Shown here: piece after piece, positions 1 through 8,657 of the stretch | How the letters are laid out: every line of letters starts with the position of its first letter | Numbering within the stretch: position 1 is the stretch's first letter | From: Pectobacterium actinidiae | GTDB lineage: Bacteria > Pseudomonadota > Gammaproteobacteria > Enterobacterales > Enterobacteriaceae | Direction: 5' to 3' | Assembly (NCBI RefSeq): GCF_000803315.1 | Contig: NZ_JRMH01000001.1 | Coordinates: 2,852,001-2,916,000 of the forward strand | DNA length: 64,000 nucleotides | The notes under the pieces: model-generated | Seen by the model: the letters and a program-made list of their open reading frames with translations, nothing else | The model's database searches: none | Told to the model about the DNA's origin: nothing | Made by a program: the position numbers and the translations under genes

Positions 1-303
1 GATCGGGGCATACAGGTTAAGGGCGATCTGACGCAGAAAATCAGCGGCGTATTCAGCGTAGACAGCAACGGCGATCTGACGCTGCAAAGCGGCAGCAAAT
101 TAACGCTCAGGGTTGGGGGCAGCTTTGTGGTTATCCACTCCGGTGGGGTCGACATCAAAGGGCCGGCCATCAATCTGAACTCAGGTGGCAGCCCCGGCGA
201 TGTGGCACTCCCTGCCGATCCGGCGATATTGAAAGCGGCTGCTGCCGCAGGGACGCTGTTTGTGGCGCACTGCCCGGCAAAGGAGAAAGAAAACCGTGAG
301 TGA
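1..303 (+). CDS. vgrG: VgrG spike protein, C-terminal end (5' partial)
   Basis: Frame 1 is open from the first base to a TGA at 301-303, giving the last 100 residues of a protein whose start is outside the window. The sequence consists of short beta-strand repeats of the kind (GDLTLQSGSKLTLRVGGSF), ending in a stretch with GPAINLNSGGSPG, which is typical of the C-terminal needle region of type VI secretion VgrG proteins. VgrG forms the trimeric spike at the tip of the Hcp tube and carries effectors. The stop overlaps the start of the adaptor gene by 8 bases, so the two are translationally coupled. The family call rests on the tail and the DUF4123/PAAR neighbours. Confidence 0.88.
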   Translation, partial: DRGIQVKGDLTQKISGVFSVDSNGDLTLQSGSKLTLRVGGSFVVIHSGGVDIKGPAINLNSGGSPGDVALPADPAILKAAAAAGTLFVAHCPAKEKENRE

Positions 304-1192
304 GACTGTGCAATATGCCGTTATAGATGGCTCAATTGAAGAAGGACTACTGGATTTTTTGGCTGAACACGACCCGCCGCATTGTTGCTTATATGCAGAG
401 CCCTTACAGCAGGAGTTAGTCCCGCTGGCTCCCTATTTAGTTGAAGTCACGCATGAGGTTTCATCCTGGCTGGTGAATAAAACCTCGGCGTGGGGGATCT
501 ATCTATTTACGTCGGTGAGCATGAAGGATTTACGCCACCATCTACGTAAATATTTACAGGTTCTTTTGCCCTCAGAAGATAAACCCGTGTTTTTCCGCTT
601 TTACGATCCGCGAAATATCTGGAACTTATGCCATGTTCTGAGTGAATGGGAATTGCATTGTTTTATGGGACCGATTGAAAAGATGATGACGGTCCATAAT
701 AGAACCATTCGGGAAGAACATTTTCAGCCCATCCGAGCCCAGTTTCCGCCAACGGCTAAAAGCCGAATGAAATTGTTCAGAATCAGCCAGCCACAGCTTG
801 ATTTACTGAATCAGTATGCAGAAGTGAAATACATTGAGGGGTTAGCGGCTAAGACGATTACTCAGTACGCAGAAAAAATACAACATAGTGCACCGTATGT
901 TCCCGAATGGAAAATGAGCCAGACGGAGGACATTTATAACGGCTTAAAAGATAGCCCTGAGCGCTTAACAGTCAACGAGTCTGTGAGCGAGTGTTATCAT
1001 TTTTGTAAGGCAAAAGGTATTGAAGACGATCGCGCTATTCGCGGATTACTGCATTTATTGATAGAAAAAGAGATGTATTCAATAAAAAAACTCCCTGTGC
1101 TATGGCAGGACTTATTAAGTAATGAAAGCTTTCCCGCCCATTACCGGGTTGAACGCTTGCTTAAAGATACACTGGGATATATTCCCCGCTAA
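296..1192 (+). CDS. DUF4123 family T6SS effector-loading adaptor
   Basis: The product (298 residues) fits the DUF4123 family (Tap/TEC), cytoplasmic chaperones that load a specific effector onto its VgrG. The N-terminal half contains the usual YAVIDG start, a CLYAEPL segment and an RFYDPRN motif at about residue 100, matching the family pattern. I chose GTG at 296 because an AGGAG ribosome binding site sits at 281-285 and the start overlaps the vgrG stop; an upstream TTG at 260 has no support. The gene lies between vgrG and the putative effector, the classic position for the adaptor of the next gene. Confidence 0.85.
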   Translation: MSETVQYAVIDGSIEEGLLDFLAEHDPPHCCLYAEPLQQELVPLAPYLVEVTHEVSSWLVNKTSAWGIYLFTSVSMKDLRHHLRKYLQVLLPSEDKPVFFRFYDPRNIWNLCHVLSEWELHCFMGPIEKMMTVHNRTIREEHFQPIRAQFPPTAKSRMKLFRISQPQLDLLNQYAEVKYIEGLAAKTITQYAEKIQHSAPYVPEWKMSQTEDIYNGLKDSPERLTVNESVSECYHFCKAKGIEDDRAIRGLLHLLIEKEMYSIKKLPVLWQDLLSNESFPAHYRVERLLKDTLGYIPR

Positions 1193-1203
1193 AGGAAAAG
1201 CGC

Positions 1204-2808
1204 ATGTCTGAAGGAAAAATCTCACTTGCAGCGGGCAATGCCTGCGCAACCTGTAATCATCCCGATCCCTGTACCTATGAAATAACACTTGATGCATTTG
1301 ATGAGAAAACCCATGTCTGGCCTGTTGAACAGAATATTCATCTCAAAGTCCTGGATGATGGAACCGGCAGTCAGGGAACGATAAAAATAGAAGGGAAGTG
1401 CGAGAAACCCACCTGCCCGCAGGCCACGCTGGAAAGTGGAAATGAGAAAATTGCGCTAAAGAATGGGGCACCAAACCCCATCACGCTCTATTACAAGAAA
1501 CCCGCAGATAGCGATCAGGCTGATTTGCCCGTCGATCCGATATGGTCCTATTTCAATCGTATTCACTTGCCTTCTGATGCCATTGCCGCCCCCCATCGTT
1601 ATCAGTTGATTACGCAGGGCTGCACGGGTAAAGCGAGTTATGCACAAATAGATGTTTATCCTGAAGTGGAGCTACGGGCTGTCATCGGTTTCAGCTATGA
1701 GCTAAGGGGAAAAGAACGCACCTGGAAAGAGCGGCGGGATGAACAGGCGGCTGCCAGAAAAAAGATGGAGAATACCCAGCCTAAAAATGGCAATAAACTG
1801 CGGAGTGGCTGGACATTGCAGACCGATCAGTTTCAAATCACGCAGGAGCAGAAGCTGAATATTGAGTATGGGCTGAAAATCGGCGGTACGGAATATTCGG
1901 CTAAGTTTGCCGAATTGACCCGTAATAAAGTCAAAACGGTCAAGACGCTGGAACAGATCGGCAAAGTGGAGCGGTTTTTATCGAATATCAACAAATATCT
2001 CCTGCCCGATCCCGAAAAAAAGGGAACGCGCGAGTATCGCCTCTTTGATTTCTCCGTTGAGCCGATTAATCTGGGGGTGTCCTACGCGTATCAGTGCAAG
2101 GACAGTGTTGATGATGCCACGCATTTTATGGGGCTTTACGCGGCGCCCTTCCTTAGCATGAGTATGAAAATAGACCTGATACAGCTTCTGGCGGCCTATT
2201 GCAAAGTGGAGCGTATTGCCGCGAAGTGCCGGGAATATATCGCGAAGGGAGGCAGTTCCTTTGAGTGCTATATAAAATTGACGGCAGAGCTGCACTTTTC
2301 TGTCGGTGCGGCCTATAAACAAGCGCAATGGACCTTCACACCAGAGGACGACAACAACAAGCTGGCTTTTGTGCTGGAAGGGGTTGTCAGCCAATCGTTT
2401 GAAACAAAAGTACTCTTTTTAGAAATTGCACTAAAGGCTCTAGGTGTACTCAAAACAGAAGCAGGGATGAAGCTTGATCCACATGATGATGGTATTGATT
2501 TGGTGGGATATCACGATGGTATCAAGGCCGAAGTGGCATTAATGGCGGATGTTAAAGAAGATGGTTCTCGTAAAGAGAAGAATAGCTTGAATAGAAGTTA
2601 TTCATACACATCAACAACAGAACTGGCTGGGCCACTAAAAGCGGATGAGTCTGCGATGAGGATTAATTTGTTTGGTAAAGAGAGGGTCATTACTAAGCCG
2701 GAAGTGATACCCGCTCAGCCGTGGGCAATGGGATCCAACCCCAAATACAATAAAGCGGAAAAAACGAGTCAGGAGCCCTGGGCGATGGGCTCCAATCCGA
2801 AACGTTAG
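1204..2808 (+). CDS. Putative T6SS effector, 534 residues, unknown activity
   Basis: I do not recognise this protein. It follows the DUF4123 adaptor by 11 bases and precedes two exported proteins, so position suggests it is the toxin delivered by the upstream VgrG. The N terminus is cysteine-rich (CATCNHPDPC, later CEKPTCPQ), which might bind a metal. No signal peptide is visible. A hydrophobic stretch around residues 310-330 (LYAAPFLSMSMKIDLIQLLAAY) and amphipathic beta-like segments at 345-410 could insert into a membrane. The C terminus ends in two copies of a nine-residue motif. A pore-forming or surface activity is possible but is inference only. Confidence 0.55.
   Translation: MSEGKISLAAGNACATCNHPDPCTYEITLDAFDEKTHVWPVEQNIHLKVLDDGTGSQGTIKIEGKCEKPTCPQATLESGNEKIALKNGAPNPITLYYKKPADSDQADLPVDPIWSYFNRIHLPSDAIAAPHRYQLITQGCTGKASYAQIDVYPEVELRAVIGFSYELRGKERTWKERRDEQAAARKKMENTQPKNGNKLRSGWTLQTDQFQITQEQKLNIEYGLKIGGTEYSAKFAELTRNKVKTVKTLEQIGKVERFLSNINKYLLPDPEKKGTREYRLFDFSVEPINLGVSYAYQCKDSVDDATHFMGLYAAPFLSMSMKIDLIQLLAAYCKVERIAAKCREYIAKGGSSFECYIKLTAELHFSVGAAYKQAQWTFTPEDDNNKLAFVLEGVVSQSFETKVLFLEIALKALGVLKTEAGMKLDPHDDGIDLVGYHDGIKAEVALMADVKEDGSRKEKNSLNRSYSYTSTTELAGPLKADESAMRINLFGKERVITKPEVIPAQPWAMGSNPKYNKAEKTSQEPWAMGSNPKR
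2719..2802 (+). repeat. Two copies of a PWAMGSNPK motif at the effector C terminus
   Basis: The nonapeptide PWAMGSNPK is encoded at 2719-2745 and again at 2776-2802, ending one codon before the stop. The copies are identical in protein but differ at five third-codon positions, so this is an old duplication kept by selection on the peptide. It could be a docking tag for PAAR, VgrG or the adaptor. Confidence 0.9.
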
Positions 2809-2825
2809 GAACACAAGGAAAGAAA

Positions 2826-3848
2826 ATGGTCAGGAAATTTTTTCAATGGAAATGCCTAATACTGTCAGGAGTGATGATGATGTCTACCGCCAATGCCGCT
2901 AATGAGCCGTTAAGGATCCGCAGCGTATTTGATATTAACTCAGCGTTTTGTGCCATCAAAACCAACGGCGTACTTGGGATGGATAACCGAGATTCAGCGG
3001 TTGCAGGAAGAGGGTTTGGTACATCCAGTACCAATGCGTTGTTATTTTTGGAAAATGGAGAGAATGAGATTACCGCTGAAATCGGGGCGCTGGGCTGGTT
3101 TTCACAAGAAACTATTGGTGATAATGAACGCAGAGCGTTTGAACCTGATGCGATTTGTAAAGTGGCCTTAACCGCATTTAAAGGAGAGCAATCGAAGGTA
3201 CTGAGTCAGCTCACCATCGCTATCGGTCAAGACGGAGTTCCCTATGCGCAACCAAGCGAAAAAACGAACGAAGCTGAAACTAAAGAAGTGTCAGTAAGGA
3301 AAATTCCTGCACAGCAGGTTGAAATGGGGCATTTTCCTTCCAATTATTTGATCGATAACTATTTCCCAGCAGAGATGGAGCTCTATCAATTTACTAAAAA
3401 AGTCCATCTTAAAAATCTCCCAGAGTGGAAATGGGTAAAAGCAACTCCATTCACTGGAAAAACCGAGCAAATTCAATCATTAAAAATTTCTTATCTCGAT
3501 CTCTGGCACATTCTTGCTGAAAAAAATGATGTGGAAATAAAAAAATATCTTAATGAATCGTTACAAGCATGGGCAATCACAACCGGAAATTCTACTGACG
3601 AAATATATAACGATCGTAGTTTCAAAAACGATTCCAAAAGTAGTTCATTTAAAATGCGCTCTATTAATTGGAATGATTATAAAATTGAAGTAATGAATAA
3701 AGGTAGAATGGTGCGATTTGTTAATAAGTCAGATCCTACTATATCTCCTCTTTCTTATACATTCAAAGATAATGATGGCGATAATAGTGTAGGGTATTTC
3801 TCCCCCATATTCTCTTTTGTCGATGGGAAATTTATTCCTGTTATTTGA
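2826..3848 (+). CDS. Exported protein, putative T6SS immunity protein (copy 1)
   Basis: The 340-residue product starts with a cleavable signal peptide (about residues 1-24, ending TANAA), so the mature protein is probably periplasmic. It begins 17 bases after the effector stop, with an AAGGAAAG ribosome binding site. A second copy of the same length lies at 4089-5111. The mature N-terminal half is almost identical between copies (for example IRSVFDINSAFCAIKTNGVL), while the last 80 residues diverge. No enzymatic motif is visible. Position after an effector and tandem duplication fit an immunity protein, which would imply a periplasm-acting toxin; this is inference. Confidence 0.6.
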   Translation: MVRKFFQWKCLILSGVMMMSTANAANEPLRIRSVFDINSAFCAIKTNGVLGMDNRDSAVAGRGFGTSSTNALLFLENGENEITAEIGALGWFSQETIGDNERRAFEPDAICKVALTAFKGEQSKVLSQLTIAIGQDGVPYAQPSEKTNEAETKEVSVRKIPAQQVEMGHFPSNYLIDNYFPAEMELYQFTKKVHLKNLPEWKWVKATPFTGKTEQIQSLKISYLDLWHILAEKNDVEIKKYLNESLQAWAITTGNSTDEIYNDRSFKNDSKSSSFKMRSINWNDYKIEVMNKGRMVRFVNKSDPTISPLSYTFKDNDGDNSVGYFSPIFSFVDGKFIPVI

Positions 3849-3871
3849 TTTTAGTGAAATAAATGCAGTAT

Positions 3872-3910
3872 CTGAAGTAAGTTAACCACTTACTTCAGTG
3901 TTTTAATTTA
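3872..3910 (+). terminator. Likely terminator after immunity copy 1
   Basis: Perfect 11-base arms, CTGAAGTAAGT (3872-3882) and ACTTACTTCAG (3888-3898), enclose a 5-base loop and are followed by a T-rich run. The rest of the 240-base gap is AT-rich with no gene; it should carry a separate promoter for copy 2. Confidence 0.75.
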
Positions 3911-4088
3911 ACGCCTAAGAATAGTCATGTGATTAGTTGAGACAATAACAAGTTTAGTAATGAGTATCCTTACTGGTAACGGAATTGCGTGCGTTAAATT
4001 TTAATTCATTAAAATAATATGTAATACTAAAAATGAGTAATATTAGTCTGCCATTTTTATTAGTTATCGATAAAATCAGGGAGAAATC

Positions 4089-5111
4089 ATGAGGGAAAAA
4101 TGGCGTAAATGTATGCACGTGGTTTTTGTCGGGCTAATCATGATGTCTACCGCCAACGCAGCTAATGAACCGTTAAGAATCCGTAGTGTATTCGATATTA
4201 ACTCGGCGTTCTGCGCCATCAAGACTAACGGCGTGCTTGGAATGGATAACCGAGATTCAGCGGTTGCTGGAAGAGGGTTTGGTACATCCAGCACTAACGC
4301 ATTGCTTGCGTTGGAAAATGGAGAGAATGAAATTACAGTTGAAATCGTGGCGCTGGATTGGTTCTCACAGGAAACAATTGGTGATGATGAACGCAAAGTA
4401 TTTAAGCCAGATGCAGGGTGCAAAGTAGCCCTCACTGCATTTAAAGGCGAACAGTCGAAGGCATTAAGCCTGCTCACGATTGCTATCGGTAAAGACGGCA
4501 TTCCTTATGCGCAATCAGGTGGAGAAGCGGACAACGCTAAAGCTGAAAAAGCTACTGTAAAAAAAATCACTGCTCAGCAGGTTGAAATGGGACACCTCTC
4601 CTCGGATTATCTGATCGATAACTATTTCCCTGCTGGTATGGAACTCTATCAGTTTACGCAGAAGGTTTATCTTAAAGGTATTCCTGAGTGGAAATGGACA
4701 AAAGCAACCCCGTTTACAGGCAAGCCAGAACAGATTCAGGCGCTAAAAATCGCTTACCTCGATCTCTGGTACCTTCTAGCAGAAAAGAATGATATAGAAA
4801 TAAAGAGATATCTTAATGAATCTTTGAAAGCATGGGCAATGACTACTGGAGATAGTATTGATGATGTTTACAAAAGTAATACATTTGTAGATGATTTAAA
4901 AAACCATGAATTTAAAATGATCAATATCAACTGGAATGATTATGAAGTTGAAGTGATGAATGATAATAGAATGGTTCGATTTATAAATAAATCTGACCCA
5001 AGTTTTTCTCCTCTAATTTATTTCATAGTAAATGAAAATGGTAATAAGCGGCTTAGGGGGTATTCACCAATTTTTTCCTTCATTGATGGAAAATTTATTC
5101 CTGTTATTTGA
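4089..5111 (+). CDS. Exported protein, putative T6SS immunity protein (copy 2)
   Basis: Paralogue of the 2826-3848 gene, the same length at 340 residues, with its own signal peptide and a GGGAG ribosome binding site just before ATG. From the cleavage site onward the first 60 or so residues are nearly unchanged, although the DNA differs at many third positions, showing selection on the protein. The C-terminal third differs much more. Separation from copy 1 by a terminator suggests independent expression. A second immunity gene can protect against a variant toxin; that reading is inference. Confidence 0.6.
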   Translation: MREKWRKCMHVVFVGLIMMSTANAANEPLRIRSVFDINSAFCAIKTNGVLGMDNRDSAVAGRGFGTSSTNALLALENGENEITVEIVALDWFSQETIGDDERKVFKPDAGCKVALTAFKGEQSKALSLLTIAIGKDGIPYAQSGGEADNAKAEKATVKKITAQQVEMGHLSSDYLIDNYFPAGMELYQFTQKVYLKGIPEWKWTKATPFTGKPEQIQALKIAYLDLWYLLAEKNDIEIKRYLNESLKAWAMTTGDSIDDVYKSNTFVDDLKNHEFKMININWNDYEVEVMNDNRMVRFINKSDPSFSPLIYFIVNENGNKRLRGYSPIFSFIDGKFIPVI

Positions 5112-5137
5112 TAGCTGTTTACACTAAGGATTATCAC

Positions 5138-5404
5138 ATGGGAAACGCAGTTAAATTAGGCGATAGCGATACCGGGCACGGTAGCCATCCGCCTACACCT
5201 GTCACAGCGGGTTCATCAACCGTTAAGGTTGACGGCCTACCGTTGGCTCGACAAGGCGATCCTCTGGCTCCGCACGGGCATAGCCGCATCATTAGCGGTG
5301 GTTCATCCAGTGTCTTTATTGACGGCAAACCCGCTGCACGTACGGGAGACACCGTTAGCTGTGGCGGTGTTATTATCGGCGGTGGAAGTGTGGCGATTGG
5401 GTAA
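5138..5404 (+). CDS. PAAR-domain T6SS spike-tip protein
   Basis: An 88-residue protein made entirely of a PAAR domain: an early GDSDTGHG, HPPTPVTAGSSTV, then the metal-binding type pattern GHSRIISGGSSSVFIDGKPAAR and a terminal CGGVIIGGGSVAIG. PAAR proteins sharpen the VgrG trimer and bind a metal through His and Cys residues. I placed the start at ATG 5138, which has a TAAGGA ribosome binding site seven bases upstream; the open frame extends further back to 5108 but without a site. With vgrG, the adaptor and the effector it completes an orphan T6SS cassette. Confidence 0.92.
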   Translation: MGNAVKLGDSDTGHGSHPPTPVTAGSSTVKVDGLPLARQGDPLAPHGHSRIISGGSSSVFIDGKPAARTGDTVSCGGVIIGGGSVAIG

Positions 5405-5510
5405 CTGGCTGTAATTCTTATTGCACCATCCAGACGCTGGGAGCATATTTGCCGAAACTCCTTTTCCACTCAGGACGAACCAATAACGACAGGAGCGTTG
5501 ATGTACCAAT

Positions 5511-6596
5511 ATGTGGCTTAAATATCTGTCTCGCTTTTTTAACGGCCCCGGTTTTCTGCTGTTACCGGTCATACTCTCTATCCTGCTTATCGCTGCGGGT
5601 AAAGTTTGTCATCTGATCTTTGGCGATGCTTTTTTCAATATGCTCTTAACACCTGTTGGGATTATTTCACTGATTGTTGTGCCCGCTCTGCTATTTTATG
5701 GCATTTCGGCACTGCTGAATGTCGCTAAGGATGATGACCTGGGTACGCCTGAATCTCCACAGGAAAAGGCCGTCCCCCGCAACGTTGCTACCCACAGTCC
5801 AACAATAGACATCACTACCATTACGACAAAACGTACGCCGTTGTGGAAAATTGTGCTGAATAGTCTGACGCTTATCGCGCTAATACTGATTCCATTTTTC
5901 GGCGTATTGGCCATTATCGCGTTTATGGGTATCGTGATTTTCCGCGTTGTGCAGCCATCAGCGCAGAGCCGTTTTATGCGTTTTCAGGAAAGGTTACCCA
6001 GCAGTAAAGTGCGTTCAATGACGACCGGCATGGTTCAATTGGAAGGCAAATTGGTGGCGCAACAGCAGATGTTGGCACCACTGAGCGAAGAGCGCTGTAT
6101 TGGTTACTACCACTGTGTTAGCGAAGAAAAGCGCGACCGTGAGGGGAGAACGCATTACCGAATAATTCATGAGGAGCAGTGCTGCCATCCATTTCTGCTG
6201 CGTGACAGTACAGGTAGCGTGCTGGTTGATGGCATTGACCTGGATTTCCATCTGTTATCGGCGAATGCACAGCAACGTAGTGGACGCGAAATTGAGCGAG
6301 AATATATTATTAGACAAGGCTCCAATTATCGGCTGATTGGTAACGCAGCGCGTCGTGGTGACGAATGGGTGATCACACGTGACAAACTGCATCGTGTATT
6401 TGGCATTGCCCCCATCGGCAATATTCAGCGCCGCAAAAAGTTAGATGTTGTGTTTGGCCGCGCTCGTTACTTTTTGGCCGGCACCGCTCTGGCGATAGCG
6501 CTGATACTCGCGGTTCCCATTGAAGTAAAACAACATCAGGTTGTTATCCACTTCGAGCAGTTGTTTCCGTTCTCTTTTTCCTTTCCCTCACTGTAA
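5511..6596 (+). CDS. Membrane protein with a GIDE-like domain
   Basis: A 361-residue protein with two hydrophobic hairpins near the N terminus (about residues 14-68), another pair at 115-145 and one segment at 320-340. Between them, residues about 165-265 look like the GIDE domain, known from the MULAN/MUL1 mitochondrial ubiquitin ligases and from bacterial proteins of unknown function: GxxxLEGKLVA, then APLSEERCIGYYHC, a charged linker, FLLRDSTGSVLVD and a conserved REIEREYIIRQGSNYRLIG stretch. No RING finger is present. ATG 5511 lies 15 bases after AGGAG, a long spacing. Its link to the T6SS cassette is unclear. Confidence 0.6.
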   Translation: MWLKYLSRFFNGPGFLLLPVILSILLIAAGKVCHLIFGDAFFNMLLTPVGIISLIVVPALLFYGISALLNVAKDDDLGTPESPQEKAVPRNVATHSPTIDITTITTKRTPLWKIVLNSLTLIALILIPFFGVLAIIAFMGIVIFRVVQPSAQSRFMRFQERLPSSKVRSMTTGMVQLEGKLVAQQQMLAPLSEERCIGYYHCVSEEKRDREGRTHYRIIHEEQCCHPFLLRDSTGSVLVDGIDLDFHLLSANAQQRSGREIEREYIIRQGSNYRLIGNAARRGDEWVITRDKLHRVFGIAPIGNIQRRKKLDVVFGRARYFLAGTALAIALILAVPIEVKQHQVVIHFEQLFPFSFSFPSL

Positions 6597-6620
6597 ACGA
6601 GTATGAAATGAGTTATCGCG

Positions 6621-6904
6621 TTGTTTTCCGCTGCCTTTAACGGTGGCATCAATGTGCTTCCCGCCCTGATGTTGGCGAAGATGACGCGTGATCATTTCCA
6701 TCCACTATTACAATTATCTCTGAAGAGACATGTCATGCTGACCTTACCTGTTAATTTTCTGTTTCTGATGCAAGAACCGGGCTACGCACTGTTAATCACT
6801 ATCTTAGGCCCGTTGGCGATAATTATTATCCTTGGACCTTTCTTACACTCCCCGACATTTAAGTGGCTGAGTGGAGTGTTGGCAGGAACTGCCGCAATCG
6901 TGTT
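6621..6904 (+). pseudogene. Truncated small membrane protein
   Basis: From a TTG at 6621 the frame encodes at least three hydrophobic segments (for example VNFLFLM and ALLITILGPLAIIIILG), then changes character at about 6900. From there the same bases read as HsdM in another frame, so the 3' end of this gene was replaced by restriction-modification DNA. The fused open frame runs to 7049, but its tail is only out-of-frame hsdM. No clear start or ribosome binding site is present, so the 5' end may be damaged too. Probably once a partner of the upstream membrane protein. Confidence 0.6.
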
Positions 6905-8656
6905 GATTGGCCGTATTTTGATGAAAGCGATCCACAAGGCTCGTACTACGCCTTGCATGTCGATGCCGTGGTGTCCAACCCGCCTTACTCACAAAACTGG
7001 GACCCCAGCTTTAAAGACAGTGATCCACGCTATTCACGTTTTGGCTTAGCCCCTAAAACCAAAGCCGATTTTGCTTTTTTGCTGCATGATCTCTACCACC
7101 TAAAACCCGATGGTATTATGGCTATTGTACTACCCCATGGGGTCTTATTCCGTGGTGGTGAAGAAGGTGAAATTCGCAAGCAACTTATTGAGCAGAATCA
7201 CATTGATACTGTTATCGGACTACCGGCCAATATCTTTTTTGGCACTGGCATTCCCACGGTGATTTTGATCCTCAAACAAAAACGTCAAAACACCGATGTA
7301 TTGGTGGTCGATGCCTCCAAGCACTTTATGAAAGAAGGCAAAAGCAACAAACTGCAAGCCAGTGATATCAAGCGTATTACCGATGCGGTGATTAACCGCG
7401 AAAGTATCGACAAGTTCTCGCAACGGGTAAGCAAACAAACCCTGGTCGACAACGGCTACAACCTCAATATACCGCGCTATGTGGATTCCTCTGCGGCGAC
7501 ACCAAGCTGGGATTTACACGCCACCATGCTCGGCGGCATCCCCAACAGCGAAATTGCCGAGCTATACAATTTTTGGCAAGCTTTCCCGCAATTACACGGC
7601 ACTCTGTTTACGCCAAAATCCGCCGCTTACAGTGATCTGGCCATTGCCAAACAAGACGTTAACGCCAGCATTAGTGCGCACCCGCAAGTATTAGCGTTTA
7701 TCAGCGCCTACAACCAAGCCTTTAATGGCTTTGATAACTACTTAAACACCCAGTTAATACAAAACTGGCAAAGCGTAAAACGTAACCAACAAGAGTCGGC
7801 ATTGAGTGCCGAGCTATTTACCCGCTTAGCCCCCATTGTCTTAATCGACAAATACCAGGCTTACCAATTTCTAAACAACCAATGGCAAATTATCAGCGCC
7901 GATTTAGAAATGATGCAAACCGAAGGCTTTGCCGCCACCAGACAAGTTGACCCTAATATCGTCATCAAGAAGAAAGACGGTAAAGATACCGAAGTGCAAG
8001 ACGGCTGGAAAGGCCACCTACTGCCGTTTGATTTAGTGCAACAAACTTACTTAAGTGATGACTTACAGGCGCTGGCAGCTCAAGAAACCCGCCTGGCAGA
8101 AATCGCCAGCACGCTGGAAGAAATTTTAGAATCCCTAAGTGAAGAAGAAAAAGAACACGATACGGTCAAAGAAAGCAAAGACGGCTTTGCCAATGCCGAA
8201 TTAAGCAAGGCTGCTAAAGCCTTCTTGAAAGAACAAAAAGACAGCAAAATTAAATTCGCAGAAGAAAGCCATGAAGCCAAAATCATTCGCGCAAACAAAT
8301 TAATCGATGAAGAAAAAGCCCTGAAAAAAACGGTCAAAGATGCCGCCACTGCCCTGCACTTAAAAACCAAAACAACTATCGAAGCCTTAACCGATGAACA
8401 AGTGAACAACCTGCTGCACCTTAAATGGATTGCGCCGTTAAACACCGAACTCGCCGCCATGCCAAACGCCGTGATTAGTCAGCTCACCAGTCAGGTACAA
8501 GCCCTTACTGATAAATATGCCGTCACCTATTCGCAAGTGGCCCATGAGATTCAAACTACTGAGCAAGAACTGGCGCAGATGATGGATGAACTCACGGGTA
8601 ATGAGTTTGATATACAGGGCTTGGCTGAACTCACCAACTTATTGAAGGGTGAATAA
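6905..8656 (+). pseudogene. hsdM: Type I restriction-modification DNA methyltransferase, 5' truncated
   Basis: The product is the C-terminal part of a type I N6-adenine methyltransferase. It starts inside the family at DWPYFDESDPQG and has the catalytic NPPY motif (VVSNPPYSQNWDP), followed by the family-typical LPHGVLFRGGEEG and LPANIFFGTGIPT. The N-terminal helical domain and the SAM-binding motif I are absent, so it cannot be active. The frame is open upstream to 6863, but those codons belong to the neighbouring membrane gene. The long Lys/Glu-rich C terminus (residues about 400-500 of the fragment) is coiled-coil-like, as in intact relatives. It overlaps the hsdS region. Confidence 0.88.
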
Positions 8657-8657
8657 G

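Noticed and set aside
6863..6904. Extended N terminus of hsdM as an intact methyltransferase
   Set aside because: The added codons belong to the neighbouring membrane gene in another frame; motif I and the N-terminal domain are absent.
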